Positions 1 through 4,139 of a DNA stretch of 5,833 nucleotides are shown here, in pieces. The notes below the pieces were generated by a model that had not been told where the DNA came from, searched no databases, and saw only the letters and a list, made by a program, of their open reading frames with translations. Source of the DNA: Pseudomonadota bacterium. Lineage in GTDB: Bacteria > Pseudomonadota > Alphaproteobacteria > Caulobacterales > Caulobacteraceae. The position numbers and the translations under genes were made by a program. Location: the NCBI GenBank assembly GCA_023433655.1, contig JAEYUE010000152.1, positions 1-5,833 of the forward strand, given 5' to 3'. Each line of letters starts with the position of its first letter. Position 1 is the stretch's first letter.

Positions 1-783
1 CGCCTCCAGCACCGCCCGGTCGGCCTCGGCCAGCTCCTGCGCCGCGCCTTCCGCGGCCAGGCGCGCGTCGTTCCAGCGCACGTACAGCAGCGCCGCCTGC
101 AGGGCGCGGATCTCGGCCGAGATCTTCTTGTACTTCTCCGCCTGCCGCGCCTCGCGCTTCAGCCGGGTGAGGGTGGTCTCCAGCTCGCGGCCGATGTCGT
201 CCAGCCGCTCCAGATTGGCCTCGGCCGCCTTCAGCCGCAGCTCGGCCTCGTGCCGCCGGGTGTGCAGGCCGGCCACGCCGCCGGCCTCCTCGAGGATGCG
301 GCGGCGGTTCTGCGGCTTGGCGGCGATCAGTTCGCTGATCTGGCCCTGCCGCACCAGCGCCGGCGAGTTGGCCCCGGTCGAGGCGTCGGCGAACAGCAGC
401 TGCACGTCGCGCGCGCGCACCTCCTTGCCGTTGATGCGGTAGGTCGAGCCCTGGCCGCGGTCGATGCGGCGCGACACCTCCAGCATGGCGCTGTCGGTGA
501 ACGGCTGCGGGGCCCGGCGCTGGGCGTTGTCGATGGTCAGCTGGACCTCGGCGTGGCTGCGCGGCGGGCGGTTGGCGGCCCCGGCGAAGATCACGTCGTC
601 CATGCCCTGGCCGCGCATGGCCTTGGCCGAATTGGCCCCCATCACCCAGCGCAGGCTCTCCAGCACATTGGACTTGCCGCAGCCGTTGGGGCCGACGATG
701 CCGGTCAGGCCGGGCTCGATGTGGAACTCCGTCGGATCGACGAAGGACTTGAAGCCGACGAGCCGGAGGCGCTGGAACTGCAT
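1..783 (-). CDS. smc: Chromosome segregation protein SMC, N-terminal part (3' end outside window)
   Basis: SMC is the ATPase of the bacterial condensin complex (with ScpA and ScpB) that compacts and segregates the chromosome in the cytoplasm. The first 261 residues are present, about a fifth of the usual ~1150. The start MQFQRLRLVGFKSF is the classic SMC N-terminus. The Walker A motif GPNGCGKS lies at residues 31-38, the R-loop arginine at about R57 (AMRGQG), and the Q-loop as RQGQI with Q146, followed by RRRILEEAGG (160-169), the signature after the Q-loop. From about residue 175 to the edge the sequence is charged, Ala/Leu/Glu/Arg-rich and predicted coiled coil. Walker B and the signature motif would be in the missing C-terminal head. 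The ATG lies 12 bp after the stop of the upstream DsbA-like gene, with only a weak AGCAGG as ribosome site, so translation may be coupled. Identification is very secure. Confidence 0.97.
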   Translation of the reverse strand, partial: MQFQRLRLVGFKSFVDPTEFHIEPGLTGIVGPNGCGKSNVLESLRWVMGANSAKAMRGQGMDDVIFAGAANRPPRSHAEVQLTIDNAQRRAPQPFTDSAMLEVSRRIDRGQGSTYRINGKEVRARDVQLLFADASTGANSPALVRQGQISELIAAKPQNRRRILEEAGGVAGLHTRRHEAELRLKAAEANLERLDDIGRELETTLTRLKREARQAEKYKKISAEIRALQAALLYVRWNDARLAAEGAAQELAEADRAVLEA

Positions 784-795
784 CCTGCTACCGGA

Positions 796-1434
796 TCACC
801 CGCCGTCGATCAGCGGCTGGATGAGGGGCTCGAAGGCGGCCACGTCCCAGGCGGGCATGGTGTCCGGCGTCCGCTGGCCGTTGACGAAGAAGCTGGGCGT
901 CCCGTTCACGCCGTCGGCGAAGGACTGGTCCGCGCGCGCCTCGACCTCCGCGAAGGCCGCCTCTGTGGTCAGGCAGGCGGTCATCTGCTCGCGGGTCAGG
1001 CCGGCGGCGGCGCCGCCGGTCGCCAGCCACCGGATCACCGTTTCCCTCTGCGGCCGCCCCGGCTGGGCGTAGAGCCGCGCCTGGGTGCGGAACAGGGCGT
1101 CGAGCACGACATCGTACTTCTCTTCCGGCGCGCAGCGGGCGATCACCGCTCCGGCCACCGCCACGTCCGACGGACTGGTCGGCAGGTCCCGGAACGCCAC
1201 CCGCACCTTGCCCGTGTCGACCCATCGCGCCTTGAAGGCCGGGAAGTCATTGTTGTGCCAGGCGGCGCAGTGGCCGCAGGTCGTCGACAGATAGACGGTC
1301 AGGGTGACCGGCGCAGTTGCGGATCCCAGCGTCCGGTCGCCCTCGCGCACCGGCTCGACCGTCTGGGCGAGCGCGAGGGCGGGCGCGGCGATCGCCGCCA
1401 AGGCGGTCAGCAACAGGGGCGAAAGCCGCGCCAT
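796..1434 (-). CDS. DsbA-family thiol:disulfide oxidoreductase, exported soluble form (CGHC)
   Basis: This 212-residue protein has a thioredoxin fold of the DsbA / Thioredoxin_4 type and should act on protein thiols in the periplasm. A Sec signal peptide spans residues 1-23 (short start with R3, hydrophobic 6-23, likely cut after ALA). The redox motif is C53-G-H-C56 in STTCGHCAAW. The cis-proline loop is GTPSFFVNG with P180. A second cysteine pair, C101 and C154, matches cysteines in the neighbouring paralogue and could form a structural disulfide. About half of the residues in the stretch around the active site are identical to the next gene upstream, so the two are tandem duplicates. It starts 7 bp after that gene's stop and ends 12 bp before smc, which suggests one operon. 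Whether it is an oxidase like DsbA or an isomerase/reductase cannot be told from sequence; CGHC differs from the CPHC of E. coli DsbA. Confidence 0.93.
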   Translation of the reverse strand: MARLSPLLLTALAAIAAPALALAQTVEPVREGDRTLGSATAPVTLTVYLSTTCGHCAAWHNNDFPAFKARWVDTGKVRVAFRDLPTSPSDVAVAGAVIARCAPEEKYDVVLDALFRTQARLYAQPGRPQRETVIRWLATGGAAAGLTREQMTACLTTEAAFAEVEARADQSFADGVNGTPSFFVNGQRTPDTMPAWDVAAFEPLIQPLIDGG

Positions 1435-1441
1435 CGTCCGA

Positions 1442-2092
1442 TCAGTTCTTGGCCAGCTCGGCGTCGATCGCCTTCGACAGGTCGGCCATGCTGGTGCCCG
1501 ACTGCGAGCCGGGGGTGATCACCTTGGTGCCGTTGACGAAGAAGGTCGGAGTGCCCTCGACGCCGGCCGAGAACGCCTCCTGGGCGCGCTTCTCGACGGC
1601 GGCCATGCCGTCCTCGTCGGTGATGCACTGCTGGATGCGCTCGTTGCTCAAGCCGGCGCCGTTGCCGACCCGGAACAGGGTGGCGCGCGGGTCGACCCGC
1701 ATCTCCTCCTGGGTGGCCAGCAGCTCGTGGACGACGTCGAAATACTTGTCCGGCCCGGCGCAGCGCGCGATCAGGAAGCCGGCGGTGGCGATCTCGGCCG
1801 GCGGCGTCGGGATTTCGCGGAAGACGTAGCGCACCTTGTTGGTGTCGACGTAGGCCTTCTTGAAGGCCTCCCAGTTCTCCGCCTGCCAGGCGGCGCAGAC
1901 GTGGCAGGTGACCGAGGCGTATTCGACCACCGTCACCTTGGCGCCTTCGGGCGCGCCCAGGGCCATGTCGCCCTCGGCGGCGCCGCCCGGTCCGCCGCGG
2001 TTGCAGCCGGCCAGGGCGCCCATGGCGGTCAGGGCGGCGGCGGTCATCGCCGCGCGGCGGCTCATGGCGGCGTATCGGGTCTTGGCGCTCAT
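1442..2092 (-). CDS. DsbA-family thioredoxin-fold lipoprotein (CHVC)
   Basis: This 216-residue member of the DsbA / Thioredoxin_4 family is probably membrane-anchored. The N-terminus carries a lipobox LAGC with C30 as the lipidated cysteine, preceded by a hydrophobic stretch. SRR at residues 11-13 resembles the start of a twin-arginine motif, but the following residues fit it poorly. A Gly-rich linker (31-50) leads to the thioredoxin domain. The redox motif is C63-H-V-C66 (SVTCHVCAAW), unusual because valine replaces the usual histidine before the second cysteine. The cis-proline is P182 in GTPTFFVNG. The extra pair C111/C156 corresponds to C101/C154 of the downstream paralogue. The start chosen has a good ribosome site (GAGGA, 7 nt upstream); the in-frame ATG nine codons later lacks one. 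It is first in the tight cluster lipoprotein - DsbA-like - smc. A role as a periplasmic thiol oxidoreductase follows from the family; its substrate is unknown. Confidence 0.92.
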   Translation of the reverse strand: MSAKTRYAAMSRRAAMTAAALTAMGALAGCNRGGPGGAAEGDMALGAPEGAKVTVVEYASVTCHVCAAWQAENWEAFKKAYVDTNKVRYVFREIPTPPAEIATAGFLIARCAGPDKYFDVVHELLATQEEMRVDPRATLFRVGNGAGLSNERIQQCITDEDGMAAVEKRAQEAFSAGVEGTPTFFVNGTKVITPGSQSGTSMADLSKAIDAELAKN

Positions 2093-2099
2093 CGCGTCG

Positions 2100-2104
2100 T
2101 CCTC
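2100..2104 (-). promoter_or_regulatory. Ribosome binding site of the DsbA-like lipoprotein
   Basis: GAGGA on the minus strand, 7 nt before the ATG at 2092. It is the strongest Shine-Dalgarno match in the minus-strand cluster and decides the start over the internal ATG at 2065. Confidence 0.7.
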
Positions 2105-2127
2105 ACTGGCACGGGGATGGAAGCATC

Positions 2128-2152
2128 GCGCGATTCCCCCGGAAATGCGCGC
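2128..2152 (-). other. Possible hairpin in the leader of the DsbA-like lipoprotein gene
   Basis: GCGCG at 2128-2132 can pair with CGCGC at 2148-2152, and TTCC with GGAA around a short C-rich loop, with two single-base bulges between the stem parts. On the minus strand it lies in the 96-bp leader about 24 nt before the ribosome site. There is no T-run after it, so it does not look like a terminator. The function is unknown and it may be chance in GC-rich DNA. Confidence 0.25.
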
Positions 2153-2158
2153 ACAGGG

Positions 2159-2192
2159 GTTTTCGAGAACAGAAGCGGCGAAGTTTTGTCAA
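2159..2192 (-). promoter_or_regulatory. Possible promoter and operator between dciA and the DsbA-like lipoprotein gene
   Basis: On the minus strand a perfect TTGACA (2192-2187) overlaps the dciA stop codon. No good -10 box follows at the usual distance; the best, around GCTTCTGT (2176-2169), matches the Caulobacter housekeeping -10 only in part. An imperfect 12-base palindrome GTTCTCGAAAAC (2170-2159, 10 of 12 symmetric) lies where a regulator could bind. The 96-bp gap, long compared with the 7- and 12-bp gaps downstream, supports an internal promoter for the DsbA-like/smc cluster. Confidence 0.3.
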
Positions 2193-2755
2193 TCGCCTGC
2201 GCGGTCGCGCCCCTTCGAGGGGTCGGACATCACCGCCCGTCCCAGTCGCTCCAGCGGCCCTTTCAGCGGATCGGGCGCCTCGGCGATGGCGGCTTTCAGC
2301 TCGGCCTCGGCATGGGCGGGGAGGGGGGCGGCCGTCAGGCGCGGCCGCGGCGGCGGCTTCAGGCCGACCGGCGGCTGCACCGGACCCTGGGCGATGCGCA
2401 GCTTCTCGACTGATCCGGGGCCGAGGAACAGGTTCACCCGCTGCAGAATCTCCTCCGACTGGTGCTGCACCAGCAGCGCCGCCGGCCCCGCGACGCGCAG
2501 CTCCAGCGTCCCGCCGGCGCCGCCGCGACCCTTGCTCAGCTTCTGCGGTCGCGTCACCCGGGCCAGCCGCTCGCCGACGATCTCGGTCCAGCGCGGCTCC
2601 AGCGCCGAGGCGCCGCGGCCGAATTTGGCGTCCAGCTCCCTGATCAGCCCCTGCAGGGCGCGGCCCGCCTTCGGCGCCGGCCGTGGGGCCGGGCGGGTGC
2701 GCCGCCGCGACAGGATTTCGCGGGTCTCGGCGTCGGTGGGCAGCGTGCGGCGCAT
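2189..2755 (-). CDS. dciA: DciA-type replicative helicase loader, DUF721 domain protein
   Basis: This 188-residue protein has a DUF721/DciA domain at about residues 34-122: LDAKFG, then W56-TEIVGERLA, TRPQKL (68-73), a beta-rich TLELRV segment, and the ending EEILQRVNLFLG with VEKLRIAQG. DciA proteins interact with and help load the DnaB replicative helicase in bacteria that lack DnaC or DnaI (established family knowledge). The N-terminus is basic and Pro/Arg-rich (residues 18-31). The C-terminal 60 residues are Pro-rich followed by an Ala/Glu helix-like segment and look poorly ordered. The start MRRTLPTDAETREIL matches what I recall of alphaproteobacterial DUF721 proteins. The open frame extends far upstream, but only as antisense to mutY, so it was cut here. 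There is no clear Shine-Dalgarno; a TATA-like element 6 nt before the ATG suggests a leaderless mRNA. It is divergent from mutY with 21 bp between starts. Confidence 0.9.
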   Translation of the reverse strand: MRRTLPTDAETREILSRRRTRPAPRPAPKAGRALQGLIRELDAKFGRGASALEPRWTEIVGERLARVTRPQKLSKGRGGAGGTLELRVAGPAALLVQHQSEEILQRVNLFLGPGSVEKLRIAQGPVQPPVGLKPPPRPRLTAAPLPAHAEAELKAAIAEAPDPLKGPLERLGRAVMSDPSKGRDRAGD

Positions 2756-2790
2756 TTCCGGTTTATAGCGCGGGGGATGCCGCCCGTCGC
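2756..2790 (-). promoter_or_regulatory. Putative dciA promoter (possibly leaderless)
   Basis: On the minus strand GCTATAAA (2769-2762) matches seven of eight positions of the Caulobacter housekeeping -10 consensus GCTANAWC. GCGACGG (2790-2784), 14 nt upstream, matches five of seven positions of the -35 TTGACGS. The -10 ends 6 nt before the ATG, so transcription would start at or next to the start codon. The -35 lies inside the mutY coding sequence. The consensus is from established knowledge of Caulobacter; its use here is inference. Confidence 0.45.
2762..2776 (+). promoter_or_regulatory. Putative mutY -10 element (possibly leaderless)
   Basis: On the plus strand the same A/T island reads TTTATAGC (2762-2769), with TATAGC ending 7 nt before the mutY ATG. 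No convincing -35 was found upstream, where the DNA is the start of dciA. The bases just before the ATG are a run of five G, which is too close to act as a standard ribosome site. A leaderless or nearly leaderless transcript is therefore likely if this is the promoter. Confidence 0.35.
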
Positions 2791-3853
2791 CGCCCAAGTC
2801 ACCGCCGAAGCGCCCGGCCTGCGCGCCGCCCTGCTCGACTGGTACGACGCCGCCCGACGCGAGCTGGCCTGGCGGCCTGCGTCCGGCGCAGGCCGTCCCG
2901 ATCCCTACCGCGTCTGGCTGTCCGAGGTGATGCTGCAGCAGACCACCACGCCGCACGCCACCCCCTACTTCCTGGAATTCACGCGGCGCTGGCCGACGGT
3001 CTCCGACCTCGCCGCGGCCGAGGACGCCGAGGTCATGGCCGCCTGGGCGGGGCTGGGCTACTACGCCCGCGCCCGCAACCTGCTGGCCTGCGCCCGCGCC
3101 GTGGCGCGAGACCACGACGGCGTCTTTCCCGACACCGAGGCCGGCCTGCTGGCCCTGCCGGGGGTCGGCCCCTATACCGCAGCCGCCGTCGCCGCCATCG
3201 CCTTCGACCGCCCCGCCAACGTCGTCGACGGCAATGTCGAGCGGGTCATGGCCCGGCTGTTCGCGGTCGAGACGCCCCTGCCGACCGCCCGACCGGAGCT
3301 GAAGCGGCTGGCCGCCTCGCTGGTGGCGGACGACCGCCCCGGCGACTGGGCCCAGGCCCTGATGGACCTTGGCGCCACGGTTTGCCGTCCCGGCCGGCCG
3401 CTCTGCGAGCGCTGTCCGCTGACGGCGTGGTGCGCCGGCTTCCGTACCGGCGCGCCTGAACGGTATCCGCTGAAGGCGAAGAAGGCCGACCGGCCCCGCC
3501 GGCACGGCGTCGCCTGGGTCCTGCTGGACGGGCGCGGCTCGGTCGCCGTCGTGCGGCGCCCGGCAAGGGGCCTGCTGGGCGGCATGCTCGGCCTGCCGAC
3601 GTCGGAATGGGGCGCGGATCCCGTCGATCCCTCGCCCCCGGCCGTCGCCGACTGGCGCGAGGCCGGCGCCGTCGAGCACGTCTTCACGCACTTCTCCCTG
3701 ACCCTGACCGTGCGCGTCGCCCACACGCGCGGAAGGGAGGGCGGCTTCATCTGGTCGCCCGCCGAAGAGGCCGCCGGGGCCCTGCCGACCGTCTTCCGCA
3801 AGGCGCTTGAGCGGGCCTTGGCCGCCTGCGAGGCCCCGGCGGAAGATCATTGA
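2777..3853 (+). CDS. mutY: A/G-specific adenine DNA glycosylase MutY
   Basis: MutY removes adenine mispaired with 8-oxoguanine, preventing G:C to T:A mutations. The protein has 358 residues, close to E. coli MutY (350). The glycosylase domain carries WLSEVMLQQT with catalytic Glu50, the helix-hairpin-helix LPGVGPYTAAAV (127-138) and catalytic Asp151 in VDGNVERVMAR. The [4Fe-4S] cluster loop is complete as C203-x6-C210-x2-C213-x5-C219. A C-terminal NUDIX-like 8-oxoG recognition domain spans about 240-350, with GLLGGMLGLP (265-274) and F303-T304-H305, equivalent to the FSH loop with Thr for Ser. All key residues are present, so it should be active. The frame is open upstream across dciA, but homology begins near residue 15 (LRAALLDWYD), so this ATG is the reasonable start. 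It is divergent from dciA and convergent with the debranching gene; a hairpin terminator follows at 3905. Confidence 0.97.
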   Translation: MPPVAAQVTAEAPGLRAALLDWYDAARRELAWRPASGAGRPDPYRVWLSEVMLQQTTTPHATPYFLEFTRRWPTVSDLAAAEDAEVMAAWAGLGYYARARNLLACARAVARDHDGVFPDTEAGLLALPGVGPYTAAAVAAIAFDRPANVVDGNVERVMARLFAVETPLPTARPELKRLAASLVADDRPGDWAQALMDLGATVCRPGRPLCERCPLTAWCAGFRTGAPERYPLKAKKADRPRRHGVAWVLLDGRGSVAVVRRPARGLLGGMLGLPTSEWGADPVDPSPPAVADWREAGAVEHVFTHFSLTLTVRVAHTRGREGGFIWSPAEEAAGALPTVFRKALERALAACEAPAEDH

Positions 3854-3904
3854 TCGCCCGGGATGCTGGCCTTTCAGCGAATTATTGTCCGACAGCGGGA
3901 ACGA

Positions 3905-3937
3905 AGCCGCGCCTTTTCAGGCGCTTGGCTGTTTCTC
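3905..3937 (+). terminator. Probable rho-independent terminator of mutY
   Basis: GCGCCT (3909-3914) pairs perfectly with AGGCGC (3919-3924) around a TTTC loop. The stem extends with AGCC (3905-3908) against GGCT (3927-3930) after a two-base bulge. It is followed by GTTTCTC, a modest T-rich tail. It sits 52 bp past the mutY stop. Confidence 0.55.
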
Positions 3938-3964
3938 AAATCGATTTGCCCGCCTGAGGGCCGG

Positions 3965-3986
3965 GCAGGCCCATACTGGGACCTGC
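3965..3986. repeat. Inverted repeat / hairpin in intergenic region
   Basis: GCAGGCCCA pairs with TGGGaCCTGC (one bulged A) around a three-base loop TAC, giving a 9-bp GC-rich stem. No T-run follows on either strand. It could help end transcription from either side or be part of a structured RNA. Confidence 0.45.
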
Positions 3987-4028
3987 GTCTCTCGTCGGCG
4001 CCCGGTCTTTGACAATCGAATCCCCGCC

Positions 4029-4104
4029 GGTTCCGCTGCAGGAGCCGACGTGATCGACATGGCGGAACCACCAAGTCGTTGAATTTCCACAGGCGGCATG
4101 TCGA
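4029..4104. repeat. Two interlocking 8-bp inverted repeats (pseudoknot topology)
   Basis: GGTTCCGC (4029-4036) is the exact reverse complement of GCGGAACC (4062-4069). TCGACATG (4054-4061) is the exact reverse complement of CATGTCGA (4097-4104). The second repeat's left arm lies in the loop of the first, directly beside the first's right arm. As RNA, the two stems could form a pseudoknot or be mutually exclusive alternatives. No known family was recognised. Confidence 0.4.
4050..4082 (+). CDS. Possible 10-codon micro-ORF with a strong ribosome site
   Basis: A GTG at 4050 opens a ten-codon frame, MIDMAEPPSR, ending in TGA. AGGAG (4040-4044) lies 5 nt upstream, a near-ideal Shine-Dalgarno and better than that of any annotated gene here. 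The frame overlaps the interlocking inverted repeats. No function can be given. The frame stays open leftwards into mutY, but that longer version would cross the mutY terminator. It may be a chance match; coding is uncertain. Confidence 0.15.
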   Translation: MIDMAEPPSR

Positions 4105-4139
4105 CCCTGTCGACTCTGCAGACTCGCTTTTTTCCCCGC

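Larger units (their letters stand above)
3854..4139. other. Convergent intergenic region with several inverted repeats
   Basis: This 286-bp gap between the 3' ends of mutY and the debranching gene is richer in A/T than the flanking genes. It holds the mutY terminator, a hairpin at 3965-3986, interlocking inverted repeats at 4029-4104, a 6-bp hairpin GTCGACcctGTCGAC (4100-4114) and a T6 run on the plus strand (4128-4133). A TTGACA sits at 4009-4014 on the plus strand without a recognisable -10. I saw no tRNA and no convincing protein gene. On the minus strand no T-run follows any hairpin, so no clear terminator for the debranching gene was found. Confidence 0.6.

Noticed and set aside
250..1518. 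Long plus-strand open frame (422 residues) across smc and the DsbA-like gene
   Set aside because: It is antisense to genes with clear family motifs, is rich in Arg/Gly/His/Ala as expected from a GC-rich shadow frame, and shows no domain.
2756..3850. Leftward extension of dciA to 553 residues, antisense to mutY
   Set aside because: The added 365 residues are low-complexity shadow sequence opposite mutY. The DUF721 protein is complete from 2755.
4005..4030. Sequence resembling a tRNA T-loop (TCGAATCC) after TTGACA
   Set aside because: No matching T-stem, anticodon arm or acceptor stem could be built around it.
4009..4037. TTGACA as a plus-strand promoter
   Set aside because: No -10 box was found 16-18 nt downstream, nor a Caulobacter GCTANAWC at 10-14 nt. 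It is kept only as weak support for the RNA candidate.
3807..4082. 91-residue plus-strand open frame overlapping the mutY 3' end
   Set aside because: It overlaps mutY by 47 bases, reads through the mutY terminator hairpin, and has no recognisable domain.
3917..4099. 60-residue minus-strand open frame in the intergenic region, with AGGG before its ATG
   Set aside because: Its codons (several CGA, low GC at third positions) are unlike all real genes here, and it spans the mutY terminator. A young or transferred gene cannot be fully excluded.
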